Origin: Pagrus major | Taxonomy: Eukaryota; Chordata; Actinopteri; Spariformes; Sparidae | Length of the DNA: 64,000 nucleotides | Reading direction: 5' to 3' | Assembly (NCBI RefSeq): GCF_040436345.1 | Contig: NC_133215.1 | Coordinates: 21,335,306-21,399,305, forward strand | Shown: positions 1 through 12,100 of the stretch, in pieces | Position numbering within the stretch: position 1 is the first letter of the stretch | Layout of the letters: every line of letters begins with the position of its first letter | Position numbers and translations under genes: made by a program | Notes under the pieces: model-generated | Told to the model about the DNA's origin: nothing | Databases searched by the model: none | What the model saw: only the letters and a program-made list of their open reading frames with translations

Positions 1-229
1 TTCTTTGTTTCTGATGCCGGATCCAATCTGCACAGTAAACACTAATTAAAGTAAAACAAATAAATGTAGTGGAGTACAAACAAAACATTAGATCAATTAA
101 TATAATATGATACTGTGCTGTAGATCAGAGTATCCAACAGTATATAAAGTAGTTAAAATGAGCTCCACCACCACCAGCGCTAACATTAAAATGATGCTTA
201 TATATATTACATAAAGTGAAAAGTTGATC

Positions 230-1115
230 ATTATATCAAGATGTTTTTGACATTAACAAGATATTTGTTTCGAAACACAAACAAAAAAAAATCTTTTCTT
301 GATATAACAATATGCTATTTATCTTGTTATAATGTCAAATGTTTCACACTACAACGTGACAACTCATTGTTATAACAAAAAGCTTCGAGTTATAACAAGA
401 TATTTTCACATTATATTATCACATTATTACATGAAACGTTTCCTGTTATTCTATTTTTATTATTCTTGCTTATATATAGTTTTTATTTTTCTGCATATTT
501 TCTAAGACTTTTGAATGGGAGCAGCTGTAACGCAAGCAATTTCCCCTTTCTTATTCTGATTCTGATTATAACTAGAAAAGCACTCAGTAGAGTGCATACC
601 TCCGCCAAGGCCCAACAGTTCCTGTTTGTACTCACTCATAGATACCAGCCACCTAAATACACCTGATTTATTTTCATCAACATCCATACAGTATTCCCTG
701 AGAAATTAATGAAAATGGAAGAAAAACAACAAAAAAACCACCCTATCTTGCAATTCTAGATAGACGGAAAAAAAAACAACCTAGATCTGTCCCTTTACCC
801 AGATCTACACCAAAAGGTAATGGGGTCTATTCTGGACCGAGACCCATCCTCCATCCAAGTTTTGTGGAAATCCGTTCAGTAGTTTTTGTGTAATTCTGCT
901 GACAAACCAACAAACTGACACAGGCGAAAACATAATCTCCTTGGCAGAGATTATAACATTATTTATAACTTTATAAAGTGAACGTTTTTATGTTATAATA
1001 ATACTAACAAGACACATAATTTGATACGTCTGTATTTTATAATGTGAAAAACATCTTGTCATGACAATAAACTTTTCATGTGAAAGTGTGATACGGATCC
1101 ATTTATTTTTCTGGT
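230..1115. repeat. MITE-like element with TTATAACAAGA motifs, interrupted
   Basis: Two flanks, about 230-455 and 955-1115, share short inverted motifs of the type CTTGTTATAA / TTATAACAAG. They look like the two halves of one palindromic fish MITE split by the element at 599-949. The right end carries TCTGGTGTGGCAGCAC, which I associate with the ends of this family. The outer limits are approximate. Confidence 0.55.
599..949. repeat. Interspersed element with inverted ends (CTCYGCCAAGG)
   Basis: The left end CTCCGCCAAGG (600-610) is matched, with one mismatch, by the reverse complement of the right end CCTTGGCAGAG (939-949). The interior holds AAATCCGTTCAGTAGTTTTTG followed by CTGACAAACCAAC, a text I recognise from a widespread aquatic-animal repeat family. 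It is about 350 bp long and sits inside the TTATAACAAGA-type element. The family name is uncertain. Confidence 0.65.
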
Positions 1116-1872
1116 GTGGCAGCACGGGACCACTCTGCCCAACAAGTAATTATATTTGAATACATTATGTTGTAAATACTTTTGTACTATTATAATCTTG
1201 AAGAAGGCCTTTTACTTGTTACACAGTATTTTTACAGAACAGTGATGCCACTTAAATAAATCATAATAAAAAGTAATAATTGTACATAAGTAAATATGAC
1301 TGCTTTTTAATGACAAGAAAAAAAATCATCAATGCATTTGTCTTTTATTTTTTTCTAAAGGTTTTTGGCCCAGAGACCCAGCAGTGCTCCTGTGCTGAGA
1401 CACTAGCTGGCAACAGGTTTGCTGTGCATCAATTACTTCACAGTGATTTGATTTAAAAATGCCTTGAGGCCTTATGGTTATAATTTTATTGTGCTGCTGT
1501 GGAGCACATACTCACACAACAGTGCAGTTAACCCAATCATCACAAACCAATTGAGACAAAGTTTAATAACGTGGGGGTTTCAGGGCCCTTGTTGGTCTGG
1601 GGGCCCATACATACTCTAGCATTGCTTGCGGAATACATTGTAAAACATCCAGATTGCAACATAACTTTGCAAGTAATATTTACCAAAGCATTCAAATGCA
1701 TTTGTGTAACTAGCCAGAAATATTGGAAAATGTAAGAAGGACGAAACAAAACCTCTAATTTCTGATCTTGTCCTTAATGGCATGGCAGGAGACACACAAA
1801 AAAACAACACAACAAACCCCTGACATCATCAACAACCTGGCTGACAAACACCCAGTGCCCCTCTGTCCTCAC

Positions 1873-2487
1873 CTTGAACTCCACAGACAGCTGTGGTGTG
1901 TACTCCAGCGTCCACAGCGCTCGAACCAGCGACGCCAGCTGCTCGGTCACCTCTCCCCTGGCGCTCTGCCGCTCTTCTCCCCTCACCTCCCCGTTCACCC
2001 TCCCGTGGCACAGATCCGACTTGTACTGCTCCAGCCCGAGGTACTCGGCCAGCAGGTCCGTGTTACTGAGGCACTGAACCACGGCGTTCATGAAACAGGT
2101 GTTGCCGTGGTTCTTCAGTCCCAGCACGCCGGGGGTCTTGTCGCCGTGGCACCACGACAGCCTGTCTTTCACCGAGCCGTGAGAGGAGGACAGCACCGTG
2201 GAGCTCTTCTTCACGGTTCCCTCTCTGGAGATCTGCGAGCAGTCGTCTTTGAAACCCCCGGACGCGCTCTGCCCGAAGCCGCCGTCGTCGTCCTCTGCGT
2301 CCGGAGGCTCCGCGTCGCCAAAGTGCGCCAAAGTGCCCAAAGTTTTAAGGATCCTTCCCATGAAATTCCCAAAAGATCGCAGCGATTTCCTCCTCATGAA
2401 CCTCCCGGCTTTGTATTTCTTCTCTTTTCGCTTCGTCGTTTTGGGTTTCATGGCTTTTCTTACCTTGTTTTCCTTGCGGCTATCCAT
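1873..2487 (-). CDS. usp43: USP43-type ubiquitin carboxyl-terminal hydrolase, first coding exon (5' part only)
   Basis: This is the first coding exon of a C19-family deubiquitinase, a cysteine protease that removes ubiquitin from proteins. The ATG at 2487 has a good Kozak context (AGAGCCATGG). The exon codes 205 residues and ends in phase 0 after Glu-Phe-Lys at a GTGAGG donor (1872). Residues 1-55 are very basic (Lys/Arg-rich, NLS-like); residues 56-120 are acidic, then Ser-rich. The Cys-box begins near residue 123 (GLKNHGNTCFMN), which puts the catalytic Cys at 131. The text after it (TEQLASLVRALW, EYTPQLSVEFK) fits USP43 better than the related USP31, and the neighbour cfap52 agrees with the human USP43 locus. 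The reading frame stays open upstream to a TTG at 2631, but that is not a plausible vertebrate start. The His/Asp part of the catalytic domain lies left of the window. Identity is from remembered family sequence, not a search. Confidence 0.92.
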
Positions 2488-2559
2488 GGCTCTATTACTT
2501 AATAGTAGCGCGAGAGAATGAAGCAGGCTGTGGAGTCGCACCTGTCTGCCAGGCTGTCT

Positions 2560-2587
2560 ACCCCTCCTCCTCCTCCTCCTCCTCTTT
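2560..2587. repeat. (CCT)n microsatellite in USP43 5' leader
   Basis: A run of CCT triplets (AGG on the USP43 strand) lies about 75-100 bp before the USP43 start codon, in the likely 5' untranslated region. Confidence 0.8.
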
Positions 2588-2612
2588 CCTTCTCTCCACT
2601 TACCGCTGAGGT

Positions 2613-2629
2613 GGCACCGACTCGGTGCC
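2613..2629. other. Perfect 17-bp hairpin upstream of USP43
   Basis: GGCACCG / CGGTGCC are perfect inverted arms of 7 bp around a 3-nt loop, 126 bp upstream of the USP43 ATG. It could form in the 5' leader RNA if transcription starts further upstream. No role is known. Confidence 0.6.
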
Positions 2630-2639
2630 AATAAGGCAC

Positions 2640-5600
2640 ATGATTACTGATATTATTCCCTTGACATCCCGGTAATTTCCCAGTGCGACGTGGTCACCAG
2701 CAGTCCGCGCGTTTTGACGGGTGACAGTCTGTCCGGTAACTACACAGATGAGCTGCTTCCCTCCCTCAACATCGCAGGTTCAGTTACACTTCCTCATCGA
2801 TGGCTCTCAGCGCTGGATCGTGCGCTGGCGCTCTTTGACTCTCTCACCAACACTATTCCTCCCTCCCCTCCTGTCTGTGGGGCTACAGTGAACAACTTTC
2901 TATTTGGAGGATCCTGTCTAATGCCCGCCCCTCAGACATGAATTTAATTAACCTGGATTAGATTGCTTGCAGTTTGTCACAACAGAGAGGTTGATACAAT
3001 GAGCAGAAAATCTTTCTCCTGCAGTCTCACACTGCCACTGGATTGCCAAAGAACATAAAACTTGCTTTGTTTATAACTCAGGGAACAAGGAAGTTCTTGT
3101 CTTTAACAGGTGTCAAGGACTGTAGCCTCAAACTGCCCCCTGTAGGACCAATTACAGCATCACCTGTCTGACTTCTGCAGCCTCACAGGGAGTCAAAGAA
3201 GATATTACTGGCATTTGTTGACTGATCTTGGATCTAAAACTTTAACCTGGCCCGATTTCCAACCCCCAGCCCTTAAAATGATGACAAATTAACCAGTGAA
3301 AGCTTCTCAGTGATGCATTATCATCAACAGATTTGAGTATGGACTATGACCACATCTAAAACAAAGATCTCCCCGCCTTCTTGTTCTGAGAGTATGGATG
3401 CAACCATTTTCACAATAGCTTAATTAATCGTTTAGTCTAAAATGCCAAAAAAAAAAAAAAAAACATTTCATCATAATGTTGCAAACATGCACCACAGTCT
3501 GTCACGGCTGACCGCTGAGGCAAAAATGTAACATCCAGTCTTCTCATATTTACCCGAAATGGAAAATCCTCACTGAACAACTTGTGCAGACGCAATCATC
3601 AAACCAGACAGGTCAGCTTGGGTCATCCTGATATTTCAAAGCCAAAAACAAATCAACTTAAACCTCCATTGCAGTCATTTGCAGAGCCTCCAGCCAGTGG
3701 AACTCATTACCTACAGACATTAAGCAAATCAGAAGCATTTCCCTATTCAACAAAATCACTCAAACAGAAACTAATGAGCGAGATCACGCAAGCATAATAA
3801 TGCATATTGGGCCCAATTATTTTGTTTGATAACCTGTACTAGTGTTGTTTAATGCATGTTTAATTATGTCATTTCTGGCTGGACTGATGGGTGTCATTGT
3901 ATGATTGTCAGCTGGTATGTCTGTGCTGTAAGTGTGTGTAATATTATGTGGACAACCAGCATATGTGTCATTTACACTGCGAATGACCAGTTTTGTCCTT
4001 GTCACTTTTTAAAAGCCTATTCAGTTAAAACTGGGCTTGCACCAAGAAATGTTAACTTACAAATGAGATTAAATCAATCTTGATGTTCTTGATTTTGTCT
4101 ACTCTGACCTAATACAATCCCCTTATGACAGGGCCAAAACGCATATGTTGATGACCATTTAACCATCTAAGTTCCCACCACTTTGGGAACCCTGGGAAGA
4201 ATAGCAACTGCTTGTTGCAGACGCTAATGAGGATCTGAATAAACAATACACAGTAACCCCAATTTCTCGGAGCCCGAAATGACGTCTGCAGATTGCTTCT
4301 TTAGTCAAACCAACAGTCCAAAAACCCGAAGATCACACACACTATCATACATGACAAAGAAAAGCAGCAAATCCTTAAAATTAACAAGTGTGAACCAGCA
4401 AATATTTTACATTTTTGCTTGAAAAATTACTAAAAGCAATGAATCAACTATCAAAATAGTTGGCAGTAGTTGACTGAAATGTGCTCCAGACATCAAGTGG
4501 AGGTGGACAGTTACAGGCACTGTATGTGGACATGTATCTTTATTGAGGAGTATTGTCAGAGAGGTTGACCTGATTTTTGTTGTCAAGATTAGCAGTGGAC
4601 ATCAGGTTTTGCTTCTTGGTTTGCCCACTCCTCATATCAAAGACATCAAAGAAGGCTGAAAAATAAAATGGTTGTCAGTTGGCACAAACTGATATTTGAG
4701 ATACTACCAATGGAATATCCAACACTCTGATTTAAATGTAAAATGGATGACTTCTTTTCAAAGACTTAGACACCCTTCTTTAGATATGCTGGTAAAAGAC
4801 ATACACATATTGTGTAAAAATGAATGATAGATGATAAATATTTGAGAAAAACAAATAATAATTGCAGGCGGCAGCTCTAACTGACAAAGGGTCTTCGCCT
4901 GCTTCTGCGTCCTGCTATGGAATACCCTGTCTACATAACATAAGCATTTACAGACACATGGACAGTATCCTATAAATAGCCTGGCTGCTGTCTTCACACT
5001 TATTAATGCCGCTGCCACTACAACACCCTGGAAGCTCCACAAAGGTAAGCAGAATGGATGTTAGAGAACCATTAAGCCAGGACACGTTTTGTGCAGGTCT
5101 GGATAGCAATGGGGCTCTGGCATCTTTTTTTGCTTTATTCTCATTCTAATCATCTGAAGCTTAATTTCACAGCTCACCAGTACTAAAGATTGAATTTAGT
5201 GGGCCAGATGTGCTGATTTATTGAAATAGATAGTCAGAGTCCTATCCAATATTCCCATAATTTCCCTGATGCTCATTTTCCAGCATTGTTAGAACAGATG
5301 GTACTCCATTGTAACCAGTAAACTAAATCTGACTTCTTGTGCTTCTTCCAGAGATGCTCTTTCTCTCTGAACCTGGGATGTTTTTGCTGATTTGGGTTTG
5401 CCATTTTACTATTTTTTTTGAGGAAGCAGGGGTGAGTTTTAAATTATTTAGATAGGCCACTTTGAACAATGGTGAGGAAAATGGGTTCAGATCAGAGACA
5501 GTCAGAGAGGCTCTCTGTTGCACGTTGCCTCCCCTCTTTAACCAGGATCCTTCAGGGGATCGCTGTTGATGGATTAGCTGACAACAGCCTTGTGCTTAAG

Positions 5601-5979
5601 CGGCCAAGAATCTGGGCCTCCTGCTTGCCTCTACAGCAGCAGGCAGGAGGAGAATAATATCTGTAAATGTAGTCTTTTGTATACTACAGCCTTTTTTTAT
5701 ATTTTGGATTTATGTGCATTGAGGAAGTTGGTGGTACAACATTCATTTCGATGTTCTAAAAAAAGTATAAAGTAGCATAGTGCAGACACTTTGATGTGAA
5801 GAATTCTTGTGACTTGAAGTTTAGTTGTGAATTCAAGTAAGTGTCTGTGGATTCCCACCTACAGTATATTCAGCCCCTGTGTGGAATCACCACTTGCTCA
5901 AGAAGTCTTCACTTTTGTAGATCCTATCTCTACTGACAAAGAAAATCTCATTTAGTCACTGATGCTTAATGAAATTAAA
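2640..5979. other. Intergenic region between USP43 5' end and cfap52 3' end
   Basis: It contains the presumed USP43 promoter (2640-2950; no clear TATA box) and a split hAT-type MITE (3393-4480). I see no coding exon; the ORFs here are short and show no protein features. Confidence 0.6.
3393..4480. repeat. hAT-type MITE copy split by a ~0.8-kb insert
   Basis: The left part (3393-3450) reads CTTAATTAATCGTTTAGTC with flanking CAACCATTTT. The right part (about 4253-4480) contains GACGTCTGCAGATTGCTTC, AAAGAAAAGCAGCAAATCC and TATCAAAATAGTTGGC. In fish genomes these two texts are normally about 40 bp apart in one element. Here an A-rich run (3449-3466) and unrelated sequence (about 3467-4252) separate them. 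Confidence 0.6.
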
Positions 5980-5985
5980 TTTATT
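5980..5985 (-). terminator. Likely cfap52 polyadenylation signal (AATAAA)
   Basis: Reverse complement of TTTATT, about 150 bp beyond the cfap52 stop codon. It is the first canonical AATAAA on that strand after the stop. Confidence 0.55.
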
Positions 5986-6133
5986 CCTTAGTCAGAGTGT
6001 AAATCCATTCAGTGAGATTGTTAAATTCTCAGAGGAACATCTGCTCAGAGATTGAGGAAGAATGTTGGATAAATTCTAGTTCCAGTGTGGCTTTGCGTGC
6101 ATTAAGCATGTTGTATTGCGTCCGCACATCAAA

Positions 6134-9100
6134 TTAAGAGGAAGAAGGGTGAGGGAACTTCCATCGGAGAATGGCTCCGTCTGCACTGGTGCTGATTAGG
6201 GTTCTGTTGTTGGAGCAGAGCCTGATGCTGGTGATACTGCTACCGTGAGCTATTCCTATGTGGGTTACTTCACCTCCAGTGTAGTCCCACACCTTCAGCA
6301 GCTTGTCATCTCCTCCTGTAATCAAACGAGAGAATCAGGAAAAATCCAAGAATTTATTAATGCAGTTCTTTAACTAAAGGGCACTAATGTAAACTCTATT
6401 CACAAGAAAAGACAGTCATGAACTGGGGCGTGTACAAAGATGGTATCGAGCACTCATTAACCCGAGAGATTTTGTAGATTTAGACTCATTTATTTCCAGC
6501 TGAATTACATCAATAGAAAAAATCACTAAAAGGAGGAGCACAGCAACAACAACATAACAGGCAACAGATGAGTAATGGGCCATTACCTGTCACAAAGTGT
6601 TTGCCATCCTGTGAGATGTGCATGCCATTGATGGCCCCAGACAGCGAGCCCTCCCGTTCTCTGATGACAGAGCCGTCAAACACGTCCCAGTAGGTAACCT
6701 GAGGAGGAATTTAACACACAGAAACCCTGAAATGGAGTTGCAGGTGTCATACGTAACACACATTTGCTCATCATCACGGAGTCCAAGAAGGAGGGAGATA
6801 CAAACTTATGTTATGTGCCTGTGTACTGCACATATTGTGGAGTCTCTTCTCTTAAATGATCAAAAATGAATCAGAAATGACATATCTATGCTGTTGAGCT
6901 TCTGTTCTATTACAGCATCATAAACTGTAATATTTCCTATTTTGGTAATATGCAATATGTGACCCCAAACTACACTTACTGTCCCATTATTCTAACTCTG
7001 TATGGAAATGTGTAAATCAATGGTTAGATTCTATTAACCTTTTAACAGTGGTTCAATAAGTATTCAAAAAGGGGAAAATCTTGCATAACAACGCACTGAT
7101 AGCACATAGCCTTGAAGTTGAAATTATGAAAATATTCAGCATAAAATGCACAACAACGTTGAGCAGTCACTTTTTTGACATTAGAGAAAGTGTTTACAAG
7201 AAGCACAAGGCCACAGGTTATTCAATCCTAGAAAAATACAGTAGTTAAATGTGATTTGGGACAAAATCAACCATTTTAAAAAGTGGTGACATGTCCGCAG
7301 TGTAAATGGCACCTATGAGTAAACGTACAAATTTAAGTTAAGTACGACAAGTTGAAGTACTCATTATGCAGTAAAGTGGTATCTATTATATCTGATGTTT
7401 TGGATTTTACTGCTGTAGATGTTTAAAATTGAGCTCATCTTAGCCACTTTATATACTGTCAGGTAGTTTAATCCACAGCACTGCATTGTATTCTATGAAG
7501 TCATCATATGTTTGTAGTGTTACTGTCCTATGAAATTCACATATCTCTAAAAAGCCAGCATTTCATGAGCTCATAATAGCAGCCTGTTTTATATATACGT
7601 TATTATAACGGCTCTGTGACTATTTCATTTTACCTCTAATCCAAGAGGGTTATTAATAATTTATTTAGGTCGAGAAGTAGGAGAATTTTCTCAACCCTTA
7701 AAGAAACACTTTGTTCTTCAGTTTATCAGAAAAATTCTAAATCACCAAATTTGGAAAAACATTTCACTGGACGAAGGAAAAAAGGGTATGGAAATTTGTA
7801 ATCTGAAAAGTAACTAGTAACCAAAGCTGTCAGAGGAATGTAGTCAAGGAAAAGGTGAATTATTTGCCTCTGAGATGTACTTGAGTATAAAGTTACATAA
7901 AACAGTAATACTCAAGCAAAGTACAAGTACCTCATATTTGTACTTAAGTAGATCACTTGAGTACATTTACTCAGACTCTGCCACTGCCTCTCACATACAC
8001 ACCTACTGAAAACACATTTGCTGATCTAAATTAGATGTAATCATCCCCAGAGCTTTGTAGCTGTCAAAGTATCAAGTCTTACAAAAGGCAGTTGTTAGCT
8101 GAAGTTATTTATAGCGCAGGCAGCTGAAACATCAGAGAACCACACACCACCAAGGGTCCTTTCTTGTTATTTATATGACTAACCTGATTACATCTCAACA
8201 GTTAGGTACCATTAAAATAAGTCTTGTGAGTCATCCTGTATGAATGAGTATCTAATAGAAGATTTGGTGGCAATGATCTCAGTCCTTATGTGTGTTCATA
8301 AAGTCCAAATGCCATTTCAAAGTCAGCAAAACAGACTCCACTTCAACGTAAATCACAACATTTTTAAGAATAGACTCTGAGACAGGATTTCATTTTTCTT
8401 ATAGTGAATGAAAGCAGAGGACATGTAATCCAACACAGACATATCAAATACTGTTGGTTATTATGTAATGAAAGAGGAACAACAGGCTCAGTAAGAAAAG
8501 AAAAATAATCTTATTTATAGTTTCAGAACTGCAGAGTGATTCTCGCCAGCCCTTACAAGCCACAGGAGCATTTCTGTGGGGTTTGTTTGATACAGCAGTA
8601 TTTCTCTGACACTTATTTCCACCAAATAACTTTGCAAAACATAATTTAGGAAAAACACAGCCACAACCAGGGGGGGAAACAATTCATTATAAACACCAAA
8701 TGCAAAGTTCAGAAATTCTTTTCTTATTCAACTCTCTACCAAATGACAAAAGGCTTACAGCTATACAGAATATGCAAATTAATTCAGCTGTGGCAGGTTT
8801 ACAAACATGAAAGCAACATCTTTTCAACAAATAGAACTTAGAATACCACGAATAAAAGATGAAAATAATGCTTATGACCTGCTACTGTAACACCTCTCCT
8901 TCTTCTGAATGTCATCTCTTCCTTCTTGTCACAGTCATGACCTCTCTCCACTGCTTATCTAATTTCAGCAGCTTATTAGGGACTCCCACCTGTTTGAGTT
9001 GTTTTGACCCATCTGTGTTCCCTCCACCTCAGCCTGGGAAATTGGCCTACAGCCACAATACGGGCCACCAGGAAATTAATTACATTCAGCAAGAAACGTC

Positions 9101-12100
9101 AGGCCTACTGTTGGTAAGAAGAAAAGACCTGAGTTCAGAGGACAGGTGCCTCAGCTACAGGCAAGAACAGCATCATTAAGTCCTCACACTCACGGTCCTT
9201 TAAAAATATGCATTTAAAATGAGCCACAAAAGTTTATAGTATTATAGGGCAGCTTATTTTGTTAATAGCATGATATCTATTACACATATAGTATATGTGC
9301 CCCCAGCCCAGTCACCATGATATAATGACAGTAGTTAACGTTTCTGCAAGCCAAAGGTACATCCAAGGTTGACATTTCTACAAAACATGGCAGATGACGT
9401 TCACATTATATGCTTGTTAGTCACATTTAAATCAGGAGATGGAGGGGTTGGTAGTGTCGTTATTACAGCCAACAAGGCTGCCAAACAGCAGGCGGCAGTT
9501 TGAGTCACACCAGTAGACATTTTTAAAGACACCTGGCGACAATTCCAGATTATTTTATTTCGAAAAAAAGGGCATATTTCCAGCCACTTTGGCGGCGACC
9601 AAAAGCCAGACCATCTCCCTCCAAGATCGTGGTGACCATAACAGGTATTTTATGCCAAACCTTGATTTTTTCCTCACCCTAACCCTGTGATTTTTGTGTG
9701 CAAACCTAACCAGAGCATAAGCACAGCAATGTAACGAGAGAAATAACCTAAAGAAATGTTGCAACATAAAGAAATGTTCAGTTTGAACTTTAACTGCAGT
9801 CACCACCATCATACAATGCATCATCATCTCCCCCTGGCCCTCCAATTCGTCTCTCTTAGCCATTTTCTCTTCACGCCTCTTCTCACTTCTATTGGTTAAC
9901 TTTCTGTGAATTTACTCACAGAGGCATGCTGGGATGTGTGATGTGATGAAGGCTTGGAGTGAGGAGAGGAGAGAGAGAGAGAGCAGAGTGTTGGTATTTG
10001 TTCTCCCAGACAGAGCGCCTGTGTCTTGGGATGAGCAGATGGTGGATCTGGCTGGCACTCGGGTGGCACAGGCACATCCGCAGGAAGGCACGAACACCAT
10101 GGCACCCCCCCTCCGTCTACCTCCCCTCTCTCTGAATCCCTCCTTCTCACTCTCTCTCCCACATCCACAGTGCTGCGTTAATCAGCACAACTTGTCCTCA
10201 CCTCTCAGAATGCATGGGAGGGCAACAATTTGGGTTCTAGTGTGTGTGGCCGGGTTCAATGGGTGTGGATCAAGTGCACAATCAAGCAAACAAGCATTTC
10301 ATTCTGCCATTATGAACTTGTGACCTTTCTGCACATAAGTGGTGCAGAGTTAATCAAAATTACCCACAAAATAACAGACATAAGGGGCTGAGTGCGTTTG
10401 TCACTGTGACTAGAAGCCAACACAATGGCCTAATTATGTTGAGCTGAGAAACAAATTAGAGGCTTTTCAAACTAATCTATGGACACGCAAGTGTGTGTGT
10501 GAGATTGTGCGAGTCTTCACTGTGCTCCTCGAGGCTGATCTTACCAGAGCAGCAGGCTTTTCTCTCATGCATGCTGACAGGAGATTATAATAACAATAAC
10601 AGCATAATGAGACATCTAGATTACCACTGTTGAGTGCCAGTCTCTTTGCACCCTGAGGGATATTCAATCATTACAATCATTACATTTTTTTTACTGTGAG
10701 GAATGCCTTCTGGGTTTTATGCACATGCCAATGCATAAAACAAACTAAAACAAATGTTGAAGTCAAGATAATTGCGCAGATTTCTGAGACCACATTAATG
10801 AACATGAATAAAAGTCCTCTTCCAGTCAAAGATGTGTTTTTTCTTCTTGTTCCTACGGTTGAATGTTTGAGCTTCACTGTGCGTGAAGTGACTCACTCTG
10901 AGTCACTAGAGTCACTTTCATTGCTGAAAGTGTAAAGCCCCCCATCACTTTTTTTTGCACTATGTAACTTCAGTGAGAGGGTAGGATCACAGCTATACAT
11001 ACATGTTACACATGACATTGTTATGACGTAATGAGTTTTGTTTGTAGGTAGCAGCTACATTATGTCTGACAAATTGTTACAGACCTGGGATTTATATGTA
11101 TGACAGTGGTGTTGCACTCAGAAACTGTGGGGGGCGCCAAATCGCACAAAATGCCAATTTCCACATAATGTTGCTTTAAGTTAACATTAACTCAGAAAAC
11201 CTGCCCACTGGGATTGCTTTAAAATACATTTTGCTGCAATGAGCACTAAAAGTATGAACAGTACCAAAACACACCTTTCTGTCAGTGCCACTGGTGATGA
11301 TCTGGTATTCCTGTGGGTGGTAGCACACAGTCCTGAACAATGTGTTGGCGATCACCATTTGAAGACTCTCAAACCTCCTACAGCAGGAAATGATGCAGAA
11401 GAGACAGAGGATAGTAGTAATAGTATTAGTAGTAATCATAATAGTAACCCTAACCCTAGAAGCGGAACTGTCTACTCCAGTTTAATGTGATTTAAAATGT
11501 TTCATTTTCCACGCAGACAAAATAAACTAGAGCCCGACCAATACACTGTTTGGCCGATATTAGATATATCTGTATCGGCGTACATGTTGTCCGATATGGG
11601 CCGATATGAAAACTTTTGTTTATACATATCAAATTGCAGAAGAATATGCTTAGGGTAATTTATAACTATTTGATTCCCATTGAGTTTTACAATTCCAGTA
11701 GAGCAATTTTTCATTTTGCAAAAATGATCATGTGTCTAGCTGGAGCGGGTCCTGATTTAGATGCACTGAAGGCTCTTGTCTGTCTGACTAATAGTCTTTT
11801 CAAACATCAGCTTGCTAGTAACAAAACAAATCCATGCTACTCTTGATTAACACAGCCTGGAAGCCTTTAATCCACAGAATTGTTCATCGAAGAGGAGAAA
11901 CGGTGAAAAAATATGACCACCGTCAGAGTTTTTAAAGGTTTTTATTCTCCTCACAGAAGAAGCCCAAGGATTAAAGGATTTGAAGCTCCTTCATGAAGAG
12001 TGCACTGGATTTCTCTTTATTCCTACTGTACCAGTCAGACACAGATGAACAGCTTCAGTATTTCTCTCTCACTACAACTCAGACCTGAAGGCAGCACTCT

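Larger units (their letters stand above)
1..1872 (-). other. USP43 intron 1 (partial), repeat-rich
   Basis: No second USP43 exon was found here. The stretch is AT-rich and is largely made of two interspersed elements, one nested in the other (see the repeat entries). The region 1120-1870 shows nothing I recognise. Confidence 0.7.
6699..11274 (-). other. cfap52 intron 12 (4.6 kb)
   Basis: The longest cfap52 intron. It holds a fish hAT-like element (7345-7987) and a CCTAACC-containing repeat (about 9535-9860). The ORFs at 8859-9179 and 9934-10323 show no domain or composition suggesting a gene. The other cfap52 introns of 0.3-1.4 kb show nothing apart from the repeat traces listed separately. 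Confidence 0.8.

Noticed and set aside
1768-2502. 244-codon plus-strand ORF
   Set aside because: It is the antisense of the USP43 exon; its Pro/His-rich composition comes from the GC-rich coding strand opposite.
2613-2629. Sixteen bases identical to the last hairpin of the Streptococcus pyogenes Cas9 guide RNA scaffold (minus strand)
   Set aside because: There is no repeat, spacer, upstream scaffold or cas gene nearby. The match is a short simple hairpin, so chance is the best explanation.
2488-2631. N-terminal extension of USP43 from a TTG at 2631
   Set aside because: Vertebrate initiation at TTG is unlikely, the region is a CCT microsatellite giving poly-Arg, and a well-placed ATG follows at 2487.
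8859-10323. Plus-strand ORFs in cfap52 intron 12
   Set aside because: No recognisable domain, no splice-compatible partner exons and low-complexity Ser/Pro/Leu composition.
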